64,000 bases of DNA from Sorghum bicolor (GCF_000003195.3 NC_012872.2:23956066-24020065), one strand, 5' to 3'. Positions 1 to 11,359 are shown, counted from the first letter of the stretch. The notes: generated from the sequence alone by a model not told the origin. Made by a program: numbers and translations.

Positions 1-1202
1 GGGCAGGGGCTTATGGTAGTGTTGACCGTAGTGCCCCTTCCTGTGTCGATTAAGGACCGATCGTTGACGGCCCTCTTGTCATGTTGAACGCATGCCCCAC
101 ACTTAGCTGGAAGGACAAGTCGTTCCGACCGCGAACCCTGAGCACTATCCGGGCCGGGAATCGGCCCGATGTACGCGCTGTATTGGTGATGGTTGAGGAG
201 AACGACGAGGGCACGGCGCGTAACCTTGGTATACCTTGGATACCTCGGTCACCGGAACGGTCCTCGGGTACGGGCGGTGCCTATCGAACCCACGAATTGG
301 TCCTGGATAGTGCAATACGGTGACCTGTAGCTCACTTGATCACTGAGTGTGGTTTGTGTGGGGAATAAACTCGCCAGCTGGTCAGAAATCGATTCGAATC
401 ACCATCGCTCCTGGATAGTGAGCACTTGACATGAGCTTCGTCCTCGTAGTAAGGACTATGAAACACTTGGGTTATGATAAGTAATGTTTCGTGAATGCTA
501 TGAGAAGGTACTATCATATCACGACACTTGTTTGCAATAGTACAAGTGCAAATCTAGATGATAGGTACTAATACCTAACTTGAGCTAATTAAATAAAAAG
601 GGGAATTTGCTAGGATATACTCCTAGTTGGGTATCGCTTTTACGCAAAAGGTTTCAGCTACCCACTATACCGCCTTCATGATCCTTGTAGTCTTTTATTT
701 TTGGTTTATGATGGGTAAGTCTAGCTGAGTACATCCTCGTACTCAGGGTTCTATTCCCATGTTGTTTTGCAGATTGGCAGATGTATTATTGTTATTGCAT
801 TCACTGCTTGTACCCAGAAATGGGTGATGACTAGACCAAGGGCAATGGTCACTCTACCTCCTCTTTTGCTTTTGTGGGAATGGTCAAACTGGCACTGTAA
901 TAGGCTAAGTGTGTGTTATTTTAAAACTATGAAGCTTCCGCGACTTGAGAACTTGGTTTGTAATAACTTTAAGTGAACTCCGATGTATGTGATGAATGTT
1001 GCGAACTGGATGTAATTGTGAATGATGACCACTGAACTTATTACGATCTTGGCTGGATGTATGAGTTGTGGTTTGAAATCCTTCAAGATTTCACGGACTA
1101 CCGGGACTATATGGGCTTAAGCTTGGTGGTTCGACTGTGCAAATGGTCACTATTAGGCTTAATCTCTTATAATTTGGGCGGTTCTGTTACAGGGGGTGAG
1201 GA
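1..1202. other. Unassigned repeat-like sequence, no gene seen
   Basis: No open frame here is long or recognisable enough to call. The last 12 bases before 1203 are purine-rich (AGGGGGTGAGGA) and look like a polypurine tract, so this stretch may be the internal 3' part of the LTR element whose LTR starts at 1203. The matching 5' LTR is not in the window. I recognise no protein domain in any frame. Confidence 0.4.
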
Positions 1203-1473
1203 TGTAACACCCGGCCCAGGGCTTAATAGGATTAATAGGAGACTCATACCATTAAGTTGCAACTTCTTTTCCGGAAGCCCATCTCGAAAGAACTCTAAAG
1301 TTAAGCGTGCTTGGCCTAGGGATGGGTGACCGACCGGGAAGTACTTCCCGGGTGCGCGCGAGTGAGGACAAAGTGTGCAGAAAAGACAAAGTGTTGGTCT
1401 GTGGGGACTGACTATATTCTAGAAAAGCTGCCAGATGTAAGCGGGCCCCTCCTCGTGGAGGCGGGATGTTACA
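1203..1473 (+). mobile_element. Cassandra-like LTR containing a 5S rRNA-like segment
   Basis: The segment starts TGTAACACCC and ends ATGTTACA, giving short inverted ends typical of an LTR, and is 271 bp long. It is preceded by a polypurine-like AGGGGGTGAGGA. Its middle matches plant 5S rRNA (see 1277-1348), which is the hallmark of Cassandra terminal-repeat retrotransposons in miniature. The bases on either side (GAGGA and TAGAC) do not form a target-site duplication, so this is probably one LTR of a truncated or partly out-of-window element and not a clean solo LTR. The family name comes from memory of the Cassandra LTR layout, not from an alignment. Confidence 0.6.
1277..1348 (+). pseudogene. 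5S rRNA-derived segment within an LTR
   Basis: The run contains AACTCTAAAGTTAAGCGTGC and GGATGGGTGACC followed by GGGAAG. These correspond to the internal promoter and 3' part of plant 5S rRNA (AACTCCGAAGTTAAGCGTGC and GGATGGGTGACC). The loop between them is shortened compared with genuine 5S, and the 5' half of the 5S gene is not obvious. It is therefore a captured 5S-like segment, not a functional rRNA gene. In Cassandra elements such segments keep RNA polymerase III promoter motifs. Confidence 0.7.
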
Positions 1474-1518
1474 TAGACCATCGCTGAGTTCTCGTCCCCG
1501 TCAGCTGACTTTGTCGCT

Positions 1519-2646
1519 ATGGGCCCGAACCTGAACTTGGGCGATGCGACCTTTGAGCTCAAGCCTGCACTGATCAACATGGTGCAAGCCAATCCATTCT
1601 GTGGGAAGCCACATGAGTATGCCAATGGCCACCTTCAACACTTTTTGGAGGTGTGCAACAGTTTTACCGTCAAGAACGTCATGGCGGATGCCATCTGCCT
1701 TCGCTTTTTCCCATTTTCACTCTTGGGGAAGGCGAAGTAGTGGTTCTACGCCAACAAGAGTGAAGTGACAACTTGGGACAAGTGTGCCAACGCTTTCCTC
1801 AAGAAGTTATTCCTAGCGGGTAAGACTAGTGCTGTGGGAAGATTTTGAGCTTCCAGCAACAGTCTGACGAGACGATTCCTGAAGCATGGGAACGTCTCAA
1901 TGAGTACATTCATGCCTGTCCTCATCATGGGATAGACGAATGGCTCATTATTCAAGGTTTCTACCATGGGCTTACCGGCATGGCCCATAATCACCTTGAT
2001 GCCTCAGCGAGAGGGGCATTACTGCAGAAAAATGTCAAGGATGCCAAGGACCTCATTGAAAAGAAGGTCATCAACCAAGGATGGAATGAGGAGCGCCTCT
2101 AGTCCAAGATGAGAGGTGTCTATGCCCTCAATGAGGTGGACATGCTCTCCGCCAAGATGGACCTCCTTATGAAGAGAATAGAGGAATCTTCCACTAAAAA
2201 GGGAATTGTGGCCATCCAGACCCTTGCCGTTGTTCGTGCTGTGGAAACTGATCCATGGTGCGAGGTATGCGGATGAGATGATCACTCGGGCAATAACTGC
2301 CCCAAGACCTAGGAGGAGGTGAACTACATCAACAACAACTTCAACAATGGGAACCGGCCCCAACAACAACAATGGAGTTCACGCCCCTTCTACCAAGGCC
2401 AAGGTATGGGTTACAATAATAATTCTGGTAATTCCTTTGGTAACCGACCTTCTCTTAGAGATCTTGTGCTAAGCCAAACTAAAATTAATGATAGTATCAA
2501 TAAGAGAATTGTGGCTAATGACAAGATCCTAGAAATCCTTAGTGAGAAAATAGACAACTTTAATTCTGCCATTAAGAATCAATTGAGCTTTAACAAAATG
2601 TTAGAAACACAGTTAGCTCAATTAGCGGCAACTGTCCCATGATATG
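1519..2646 (+). pseudogene. gag: Athila-like gag pseudogene, 5' segment (Z1)
   Basis: The translation in consecutive pieces shows a retrotransposon gag domain. There is an N-terminal part (FELKPALINMVQ, then LEVCNSF), a middle part (PEAWERLNEYIHACPHHGI), and an Asn/Gln-rich tail (NYINNNFNNGNRPQQQQ) leading into a helical NQLSFNKMLETQLAQLA segment. The frame is broken by several stops, including TAG at 1738 and 2310, and by small frame changes near 1845. The gene is cut at 2646 by insertion of E1 and continues at 9882. It is the oldest layer of the nest. A near-identical but less interrupted copy lies at 62366-63670. Confidence 0.85.
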
Positions 2647-3873
2647 TGTTGATATTTGGTAACGCCATCAGGAAATGATCCACAAGCGCACGGATATCGG
2701 TGAGCACTTCACCCGAGAGGTTATCCAGAGTATCGTATTTATATTTTTACCACTGGGAGAAAGCGTGCATCTGACTAACCAAATCTATTGCTACTACCCG
2801 TTAGGCTACAACGAATGTTTCTCGATGTGAGTGATGTATAGAGAAGACTGCAACTGTAGTCTCGTTCTATGCCTTGGTAAGGATGATCTACTGTTCTATT
2901 GGGGAAGCTTACGGAATCTAGACACCACAAAGGATGTTCGACCCGCACCTATAAACCCTATCCTTCCTGCTAACGAGATATGGGCTTCAAAGGTAACTCG
3001 GAAATGTCACGTTCCTCGCTACTACCACGGTCCAGCTAGTCAGGGGATATTTATGAGTACCCTAGCCCAAACACCACATTTACGCTAGCAATAATTACTC
3101 TAAACTCAACCGGAAGAGATTAAACTAAACTCATAAACCAAAGAACAATAAAACAAGAACTTACTAGGATTTAGAAGTTGAATTACTAAAGAATCCTAGG
3201 AGCAAGCCTCGGGTTAGCAGACTTGATCCCGCAGGTACAACCTCGGAGTAGACACCGACAGGCCGGGCTTCCTCCGATCTACACCTCCACTCTATCTCTC
3301 TCAGTCTAGTAGAAACTAGAATATCTAATTCTACTCACATTGGATGCTAAGCCTAAAAGAAATTTTATTTAGAGGAGAGGTATTCCTTCGAGGGCACCTC
3401 TCAACTCCATGATGAACTTGTTCTCCTCCAGGGGCCAGAGGTCTGGTTACATGGTACCTCCAAGTGAATATGGGCTGTCGGATCAAACCGACATTGATTG
3501 AACGGTTATCCTTGATCCTTTAGTTTGGTGGAGCGTAATCCTCGAAGAGAGTCCTGATTGGACTCTAGGATAGGGTGGGTGCCAAAGGGGGAGGGCGGGC
3601 GCCTGCCCCCGAGCCCGATCACCATCCCGTTCGTTCCCGTGGCTTCTGGAGTCCTCTAGATCATAGGAAATTGCGTGGCTCGTTAATATCTCTATGTAAA
3701 CCCGACGTTTGGGCCTTTCTTCCATATTTCCTAATAACCCCCTGCAGAAATAGACAAACACCAAAACTCATGGAATTCTATCAGATAAAACCCTAATTCT
3801 GGGTGTTGGTTGCATTTGGATCCTTTTATTTATTTATTTGATGATTATATTTGGTACTTAAGGACCGTCAACA
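2647..3873 (-). repeat. E1 3' LTR (family X)
   Basis: It begins TGTTGATATTTGG and ends CCGTCAACA on the + strand, and matches 8653-9881 closely along its length with scattered substitutions. The TATA-like motif of the partner LTR (ATATAA on the minus strand) is altered here around 3448, where the sequence reads GGTTACATGG. Short open frames within it are shared by all copies simply because the LTR is repeated. Confidence 0.88.
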
Positions 3874-3887
3874 ACTCCCCCAAGCTT
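3874..3887 (-). other. E1 polypurine tract
   Basis: On the minus strand this reads AAGCTTGGGGGAGT directly before the 3' LTR start TGTTGACGG. A G-rich purine run in this position is the expected plus-strand primer of reverse transcription. The same tract is found at the equivalent place in E3 and, mutated, in E2. Confidence 0.75.
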
Positions 3888-5945
3888 ACCTCTTGCTCGT
3901 CCCTGAGCACGACTTAAGAGTTTCTACAGTGGTTTCATGCCTTAAAAGTAAGATCTCATCTCTGAATTAGAGTAAACTTATTTAGACTTAAAACTTACTC
4001 ATTTTACCTTTCACCATGGGGCTTGTAACCATCACTTGTGTCTTGATTAGTTAAAAGATAGAACGGTCAAGTCAAGCGCCATGTCTCTTTTTCTTGATCA
4101 GCTATAGCTCTGGAGTTTTTGCAGATTTTCAAATAAAACTCAGAGATTCCTTATATGATTCTCTCAATTCTCTCTTTTGTGGTATTTCTGGATCCTTTCC
4201 AAGGTAGTAATGGTATATGCCTTCTCTCAAAGTATGTGGTGTTTTTGGTATGAGGCATAGTGATATTGCCCTCTTTCTCACCCTACTCTAATAAGGTTTT
4301 GATATCTGGAGCTCATAGGTGGGAGACAGATAATACATACTTACAAGACATTTATTGCATAGTCAAACCATGGATACAGAAGAACAAGTCAATAAGTCAA
4401 ATCAAGATGTGCATGTGTGGCGTGTGAATGGTGTATGGAGATGATGGTCATAACAATGGTGAAAGTCTAATTCTACTTTTGCTCTTTTTAGGGGATACAT
4501 ACCTTTCTTGCACTTTGAAGCATTTGGAGGACAATGAGATGCTCTATATTTTATTTTTCTTTTCTCTCAGGTGGGTATCTTGTACCCCTAATTCTACTGT
4601 TGGACACTTGTCCATTTTTACCTCTCATCTCACGTTTTCTTTTCTTTCGAGATTTCGGGCACTTGCCCTTTTTTAGAGCACTCATCTCCTAAAATAATAT
4701 AGCAAGTGGTAGTAACCAAGATAACTCGAGCATTTATTTCACAGGGAAAAATAGAAATAGGAGAATGTTTTTGGCTATTTTCTCCCGGATTAAGAGTAGA
4801 ATAGTTTTAGGTGAATCTGGAGATGGAATTGAGTGGATGTATGTGGATGCGTACTTCCAGAGTAGATGTAGCATGTATGAGTGAACATGCAAGTGGATCT
4901 TGATTTTAACCACATGACAAGCTCCTAAGGGTCTACACAGCTTGACCACACTCAATGCTCATAAGCAGTAAAAAGTAAATGTATGGTTCATACTCTAATA
5001 AGCATGTATATATGGCTGTGGTAGGATTTTAAACTCTCATCATACAGGAACTCATCATGCAACATTTTAAAGATTTTCAAAGATAAAATTCTCTAGAATT
5101 CTAGCATCTCTAGGAACAGATAAACAACAGCTCAACCTTCCCATATTATATCCGTTAACGACTTAGACTTTAGATCAATTACTCTTCCCACAAGTTCAGA
5201 TTTAGAGCAAATCTTAATTCATAACAGTCATGCCTAAACTTGAGAGAGATTTCAATTTTGATTACTAGTTATGGCAGAGCAACTATTCATCATTTCCATG
5301 TGAGAGCTTATCATGAGGTTTCATAGCAAACTTTATTTATTATTTATTTAGAAAACTAAGCAAAGAGGTATATATATAAGCACAAAATCTTTATTTGGGT
5401 TTTTATGATTATGCATCTTTTTATTATTTGAGTAAAGTATAAACGCTAGTAGAAACACTTAGCTGGATAAATGGAGGTGCTCTCCCCCAAGCTATATTTT
5501 GACGTAATTTCTTCTAATATAGCTAGCAGGTGACGGAGGTGTATTTGACTGTTGGCGGCACCGTGACAGCGATTAGGATGTCCTCTGTCTGCTAGTCTTC
5601 TTTGATCCTTGAATTCTGTGGAGCTCAAATAGACAACAAAGCTTTGTGGAACTGGTTAAGTGTTAGCATAAAATCTCTTAGCCTTTATCATACTGAGATT
5701 CCTCATAATAAATTTTATTTATTTAGCAGGATCATGCACTTATATTTTCATTTTTATAGGACAGGAATATATTTATTTTATTTTTACGCCACCACTGTGA
5801 ATGTACTTATGGGTTTTATGCCATACGCATACTCACATGGGGCTTACTATTTTTAATATTTTTATTTTCTTTTCGAGATGATATGAACCTGATTAACTAA
5901 GCAAACTATTTTGAATAATTGAAGGGAAAAGGATAACTACCAAGT
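3888..5945 (-). other. E1 internal non-coding region
   Basis: No supportable gene. The sequence is AT-rich and is closely repeated in E3 (about 11360-13440) and E2 (about 44059-45492 plus 50321-50990). That conservation is explained by common descent of the three elements. On the minus strand it would be the long 3' untranslated part between the protease remnant and the 3' LTR. Confidence 0.6.
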
Positions 5946-6600
5946 TTACCTCTTGGCAAGGTGTTCGGTGTTTTTAAGTCCTCCGAATGGGACTCTCCGT
6001 TTTCTCAGTCGTCCTAGGATTTTCTGGATGGCATAGTCGGTGATTCCGGCGGCGCCTCCTCTTCGTGTATAACTATCTTCCTGACTCGGTGCTACGGTCT
6101 CCTCAGGACTGTTCTGTTCAAGCTGTATGTCTTCAGACCTTATCACTTCTCCTTCATAGTCTGCCTATTCGTCCTTGATGATTTGCCTCCTCTGGTTGCG
6201 GTTGCGTCGTCTTCTTCTCAAAGGGGAAGTGCATGTGGACTTCTCCGGTTCCAATATAGATGATAACTTTGATAGTGTCGAGGAACAGTCTTCCAAGGAT
6301 GATGGGTGGATTGTACTCGTCTTCTCCCATGTCAATGACCTGAAAATCATCTGGAGCTGAATGTATGTTGGTTGTGGGGGCATGGTTCCATGGAGGAGCT
6401 GATAAGTGACTGCGGCCATTATGTTGACGTCAGATCCAGTGTCGTAGAGTGTATTCTGAAAAGAGTATCCGTTGATTGTGCACTCGATGCTTGGAACACC
6501 AGGGTCGTCCTTCGTGTTCAGGAAAGGCGACTTGAGTCGACGATCTTGACCTCCTCCAACAAGGATCTAATGTTTTAAGTCTTCTGGACAAGACTTCTCA
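5946..6600 (-). pseudogene. E1 retropepsin-like protease remnant
   Basis: On the minus strand, in successive frames, the segment encodes an aspartic-protease active site of the type YDTGSDVNIM (around 6427-6446). It continues with the AAVTYQLLHG stretch, a decayed LGR.FL flap-side motif and an Arg-rich tail. The frame is broken at least twice. It matches the second protease segment of E3 (13514-14110). The element lacks downstream pol, so this is the last trace of its gag-protease gene. Confidence 0.6.
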
Positions 6601-8224
6601 CCGTCTTCATCCTTTAAGTGCATTATTTGATTAGGTGTGGACCTTGATGTCTGTACCTCTTGATACGGAGTCACCTATGTTATTTGTTTGCCCAGTAGTT
6701 CGAAGTGCGGTGTTGGCAATATCCTGCTCAGTGTGTTTGTGCTCGTAGATCCAGGTCCTTCACTTGGTGGAGTCTAGGAGTTGTAAGTTCCTCCATGTTC
6801 TGCTTGAAGTGTACCTTTTCATAGAGACAAGGCAGAGATCAAGTGCATGGGCCCTGTTGGTGGAAAATACCAACAGAACCAAAAGTGTATTTGTTCTTTT
6901 CTAACTTTAAGCATAGTGAGCAAGACAAAGTTGATGGATCATGAGTGTAGCATTTGTCAGATCAGATGGCTCAACCTAATGGAAAGATAATCAATCTATA
7001 TTTATGTTTTGTTTATATCTTCCAAAGATTGAATGTGCAACATATTAGCTTATATGATTAGGAGTGTGGGATCATCGAAGGTAGTACTAAGAACAAAGAT
7101 TAAAGGACTAAACATGTTGAATTAATTGGGTTGGTTAATTTGGAGCTACAAATCATACATGTTTATCTCTTTTATTCATGTGTATGCCAGAACAAAGGAG
7201 AAGCTTATAAAAGTAATAGTCAGGTACCTTAAGGTGTTATTTTACTTGAAGAGTGATGGTATAGTATCACCTTGTGGAAGCTTTCCTTTCTTAGCGGTTG
7301 TGCATCGTGTTTGTGGCACCCTCCATAGATCATCTCTTTATGATGAATGAGCTATGTCCTTCTTGTGTAAATTGTTAAACTTCATGTGTCTCCTTTATCT
7401 CCATTGAGTTTGTATCTCAGGACTTCCCAGGTTGATATTGAAAGTTTTCCTGTAGGGGTCAGTCCAACAAAATATCCCATATCTACTATAGCATACTATG
7501 AGCTCAAAAATCAACCTAGACACCATGTCTAATTTGATTTAGGAGGGCATTTTAACCTAAGCACCATGCTTAATTTAAAAATCCTTTGGAAGTAAGATCA
7601 TCATTCCTAAACTAAGCACCATGCTTAATTAAGAGATAAATGAAACTACTCCAAACCTAGACATATACTAAAGCAAATAAAGGTAGCATGAGAGCATTTA
7701 TAGAGATCTACTCAAGTGGAGGTGAAGTAGTGTAATTAGTATTTAACAAATTGAGCATGTCTCAAAGGTAAGGACAACCAACATAGCAAGATGGCAAATG
7801 ATGTTTTTATGTAAAGTACTCCCCTAATCTTGAATTTTGCAAAGTTCAAGTTTGGATGAATTTAATTCAATGTTGCGTGATGGTTGGTTAGACATACCAT
7901 GTGCTTGTCATTCATCCGATCTTCTTGCTTCACTCCTGGAAAGGTTAGTGGCAAGAATACACGAAGGAATATTTCTACAATTATCTTTATATGCTCAATA
8001 CACAAGGCAATGTTGCAAATAATTAGAAGTTCATGTTATGATCTGATAAATGCTTGTTTTAGGACACTAAGCTTGTCCTTGGGAAACCATCAATCAACTC
8101 AACAAGATCTGAAATATTTATTATAGACATATGCATCGACAACCGCTCTTTTAAAGTTTATATAAATAGAAAAGAAGAGGGGGTTGGAGATCTTAATTGC
8201 GGTGATGTTGGAGAGACCAATTGA
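6601..8224 (-). other. E1 internal leader-side region, no gene
   Basis: The stretch between the protease remnant and the leader frame contains only short frames. It is repeated at 15041-16120 in E3 and 51000-52500 in E2. The gag capsid that an Athila-like element should carry here is absent. Confidence 0.55.
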
Positions 8225-8530
8225 TTAGGGAGATGTTTTATATGAGCAAGGACTTGGTGAGGTATTTATGAAATAACTTCCATGCTCACTGTTGTTTCTC
8301 TCATTGTCAAACTCCAAGGATGATTCTTTATGAATGCTTAAAATTCCTCTAGGATTGTCTCTCAAGTTTGTTTTATCCATCCATTCAATGGTGATAGCAC
8401 ATGGATTTTTAATGCCCTCTAGCCATCGATGTTGCTCTTCTCGATCCTCGTTGTGGTCTTGGTGACTCTTATGCATGGGATGCCCAGAGAGATTCATAGG
8501 ATTATCGGGAGGTTCAAGAGAGTTAGCCAT
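8225..8530 (-). pseudogene. E1 leader ORF, internally deleted
   Basis: A 101-aa frame starts at the ATG at 8530, about 100 bp inside the primer site, the same place as the 448-aa leader frame of E2. Only the first few residues and the region from LEPPD onward match E2, so roughly 0.8 kb of coding sequence is missing between them. The shared part includes NLS.HPMHKSHQDH and KNPCAITIEWMD. I do not recognise the family. A longer upstream in-frame start exists but reads through the primer site and part of the LTR, so I rejected it. Confidence 0.45.
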
Positions 8531-8626
8531 AAAGATGGAAAAAATAAAAAGATAAAAGAATAAAAGTATAAAAGTATAATACAAGATAATAGCAAGACTT
8601 AAAGTTATCTCAGCAAACCGTCTTTC

Positions 8627-8644
8627 TCCCCGGCAACGGCGCCA
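8627..8644 (-). other. E1 primer binding site (tRNA-Asp type)
   Basis: The minus strand reads TGGCGCCGTTGCCGGGGA, complementary to the 3' end of plant tRNA-Asp, eight bases inside the 5' LTR. It fixes the element as minus-strand oriented. The same site, with one mismatch each, lies in E2 (54024-54041) and E3 (40988-41005). A tRNA-Asp primer is characteristic of Athila-type elements. Confidence 0.8.
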
Positions 8645-8652
8645 GAAATGCT

Positions 8653-9881
8653 TGTTGATATTTGGTAACGCCATCAGGAAATGATCCGCAAGCGCACGGA
8701 TATCGGTGAGCACTTCACCCGGGAGGTTATCTAGAGTATTGTATTTATATTTTTACCACTAGGAGAAAGCATGCATCTAACTAACCAAATCTATTGCTAC
8801 TACCCTTTAGGCTACAAAGAATGTTTCTCGATGTGAGCGATGTATAGAGAAGACTGCAACCGTAGTCTCGTTCTATGCCTTGGTAAGGATGATCTACTAT
8901 TCTATTGGGAAAGCTTACGGAATCTAGACACCACAAAGGATGTTCGACCCTCACCTATAAACCCTATCCTTCCTGCTAACGAGATATGGGCTTCAAAGGT
9001 AACTCAGAAATGTCACGTTCCTCGCTACTACCACGGTCCAGCTAGTCAGGGGATATTTATGAGTACCCTAGCCCAAACACCACGTTTACGCTAGCAATGA
9101 TTACTCTAAACTCAACCGGAAGAGATTAAAGTAAACTCATAAACCAAAGAACAATAAAACAAGAACTTACTAGGATTTAGAAGTCGAATTACTGAAGAAT
9201 CCTAGGAGCAAGCCTCGAGTTAGGAGACTTGATACCGCAGGTACAACCTCGGAGTAGACACCGACAGGCCGAGCTTCCTCTGATCTACACCTCCACTCTA
9301 TCTCTCTCAATCTAGTAGAAACTAGAAGATCTAATTCTACTCACATTGGATGCTAAGCCTAAAAGAAATTTTATTTAGAGGAGAGGTTTTCCTTCGAGGG
9401 CACCTCTCAACTCTATGATGAACTTGTTCTCCTCCAGGGGCCAGGGGTCTGGTTATATAGTCCCTCCAAGTGAAAATGGGACGTCAGATCAAACCGACAT
9501 TGATTGAACGGTTATCCTTGATCCTTTAGGTCGGTGGAGCATAATCCCCGAAGAGAGTCCTGATTGGACTCTAGGACATTGCGGGTGCCCAAGGGGGGAG
9601 GGCGGGCGCCCTGCCCCCGAGCCCAATCAACTTCCCATTCGTTCTCGTGGCTTCTGTAGTCTTCTAGATGATAGAAAATTGCGCGGCTTGTTAATATCTC
9701 TATGTAAAGCCGACGTGTGGGCCTTTCTTCCATATTTCCTGATAACCCCCTGCAGAAATAGACAAACACCAAAACTCGTGGAATTCTGTCAGATAAAACC
9801 CTAAGTCTGGGTGTTGGTTGCATTTGGATCCTTTTATTTATTTATTTGATGATTATATTTGGTACTTAAGGATCGTCAACA
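8653..9881 (-). repeat. E1 5' LTR (family X)
   Basis: It spans TGTTGATATTTGG to GATCGTCAACA on the + strand, 1229 bp, and pairs with 2647-3873. Read on the minus strand it is the 5' LTR, with a TATA-like motif at 9453-9459. Its 3'-end half on the + strand (from about 9430) is shared with the LTRs of E3, while the other half is not. Confidence 0.88.
9453..9459 (-). promoter_or_regulatory. TATA-like box in E1 5' LTR
   Basis: The minus strand reads CTATATAACC within a GC-richer context, some 430 bp into the LTR. The equivalent CTATATAAG lies in the 5' LTRs of E3 and E2. This is a plausible start for the genomic transcript. No start site can be proven from sequence. Confidence 0.45.
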
Positions 9882-10101
9882 ATATGAGCAAGGTATGATC
9901 CCAGGGAAACCTGAGGTCCCACTTGAGTCCGTTAAAATAGTTTCAACGAGGTATGGTAAGCCTCTGGTCTGTTGAAATTGGGGATATCTCCTTGATCTCC
10001 CGTTCATCACAAAGAAGGACGACCCAGGCATGCTAACCATCACTTGCAAGATTGGACCAAAACATCTTCTACGGCTTTGGATCAGGTGTCAACATCATGT
10101 G
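9882..10101 (+). pseudogene. gag: Z1 gag-protease pseudogene, middle segment
   Basis: This 220-bp piece continues the Z1 gag after E1. It starts with the repeated ATATG and encodes a degraded linker with the PFITKKDDPG motif that precedes the protease. It ends at the E3 insertion. The uninterrupted equivalent is 63040-63256 in Z2. A TGA interrupts the frame near 9980, where Z2 has TCA. Confidence 0.8.
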
Positions 10102-11344
10102 TGTTGGGTATTTTAAATGCAAACAGAAAAATCCACAAGCGCACGGATACCGATGTAGCATTCACCCGAGAGTATTCCAGAGTATCGATTTTCCACACGG
10201 AACGTGAGTGTACTAATTAACATTCAAGATCGCCCAAGGATAACTATATAATTATTTTTGATGGGAAGAGAGGAAGTTTCATGAGAGTTCTCTAGTTGAC
10301 CTAAGAATCAAGAATTACTTCAAAGATTATTTATTTCAGGACACCAGAACACTAACCACAGAAAGAGATGAGAAGGGTGCTAGGAAGCTCTGACTACGGT
10401 CCTACAAACACCAATCTGAACGAGGTGGAATACGTCGACCATTAGGGCTATCACTACCCTAGGGCTACCACAATAATCCGCAGGATTGGGTGCAATTCCA
10501 GGTAATTGCAAGACTAAACACCACGTCTAATCTATTAAATACTATTCTAGCGTTATAAAGACTAGAGCACTTGATGCAAGTGGGAATCCAATAAATAACT
10601 TGAATATAAATAAAAGTAATTAAAGAACTCAGGAATTATGATTGAAGAACCAGGAGAACGATGAAGAACGAACCAGCTGCTGCAAAAGTACATTGTTGAG
10701 GAAGATCCGACAGACCCAGCTCCTCCTCCGCTCTCCTCTTCTCTCTCCCTATTATCTAGATTACAACTAGAACTAACTAGAACTAGAACTAGAGGAACTA
10801 GAACTAGAACTAGAACTAGATGAACTAGAGGGATCATCTCTACTTGGATGAAGAATTGAAACCCTAGCTTTGATTCTGTAGAAGAGGTATGTTCTCCAGG
10901 AGCCAGGGGGCCTTGCTTATATAGTCTTTTCTGATGAATCTGGGCCGTCAGATCAAACCGACATTAATCGCATGGTTTTCCTTGATCCTTTAGATCGGTG
11001 GAGCATGATCGGCGAAACGGGTCTGGATTGGACACTGTAGCTTGGCGGGCACCCAAAGAGTAGTGCGGGCGCCCTGTCCCTGAGCCCTCTCGGCTTCCCG
11101 TTCGTTCCCATGGCTTCTGGAGTCTTCTAGATAATAGAAAATTGCGTGGCACATTAATATCTCTATGTAAGCCCGACGTGTGGGCCTTTCTTCCGTATTT
11201 CCTGATAACCCACTGCAGAAATAGACAAACACCAAAACTCGTGGAATTCTGTCAGATAAAACCTTAAGTCTAGGTGTTGGTTGCATTTAGATCCTTTTCT
11301 ATGATTAGTTGACGGTTAAATGTGAGCATTAAGGACCGTCAACA
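10102..11344 (-). repeat. E3 3' LTR (family W)
   Basis: It begins TGTTGGGTATTTT and ends GGACCGTCAACA on the + strand, 1243 bp, and matches 41013-42240. It includes an AACTAG-type hexamer repeat at 10764-10830. The right-hand part, from about 10870, resembles family X LTRs closely; the left-hand part does not. Confidence 0.88.
10764..10830. repeat. AACTAG/GAACTAG short tandem repeat in LTR
   Basis: Imperfect units of AACTAGA repeat about ten times, interrupted by GG and TG. The partner LTR has the same tract at 41666-41725 with about one or two units fewer, as expected from slippage after insertion. Confidence 0.8.
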
Positions 11345-11359
11345 AGCTCCCCCAAGCTT
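11345..11359 (-). other. E3 polypurine tract
   Basis: The minus strand reads AAGCTTGGGGGAGCT directly before the 3' LTR, equivalent to the tract of E1. Confidence 0.75.

Larger units (their letters stand above)
2647..9881 (-). mobile_element. E1: non-autonomous Athila-like LTR retrotransposon
   Basis: Two LTRs of about 1.23 kb (2647-3873 and 8653-9881) flank a 4.8-kb interior, with a perfect 5-bp duplication ATATG at 2642-2646 and 9882-9886. A primer site matching the 3' end of tRNA-Asp lies just inside the 8653 LTR on the minus strand, and a purine tract lies next to the 3873 end, so the element reads right to left. The interior holds a short leader frame and a decayed protease-like segment. 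I found no reverse transcriptase or integrase, so it would need proteins from elsewhere. It is inserted in the Z1 gag sequence. Confidence 0.88.

Noticed and set aside
2831..3088. An 85-aa frame repeated nearly unchanged at 8840-9094
   Set aside because: Both lie at the same place in the LTRs of E1. The similarity is that of the LTR itself, and the frame is broken in the E2 LTR copies.
3483..3764. Minus-strand frames with VFVYFCRGLLGNMEE-type translation repeated in every X and W LTR
   Set aside because: They fall in the shared half of the LTRs, have no domain, and differ in frame and ending among copies.
8627..8644. A tRNA-Asp gene
   Set aside because: Only 18 bases match the tRNA 3' end, and no cloverleaf can be drawn. 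It is a retrotransposon primer site.
8531..8713. A longer start for the E1 and E2 leader ORFs (also 53928-54071)
   Set aside because: The extension translates the primer binding site and part of the LTR and gives a hydrophobic run from AT-rich leader. The internal ATG after the primer site is more credible.
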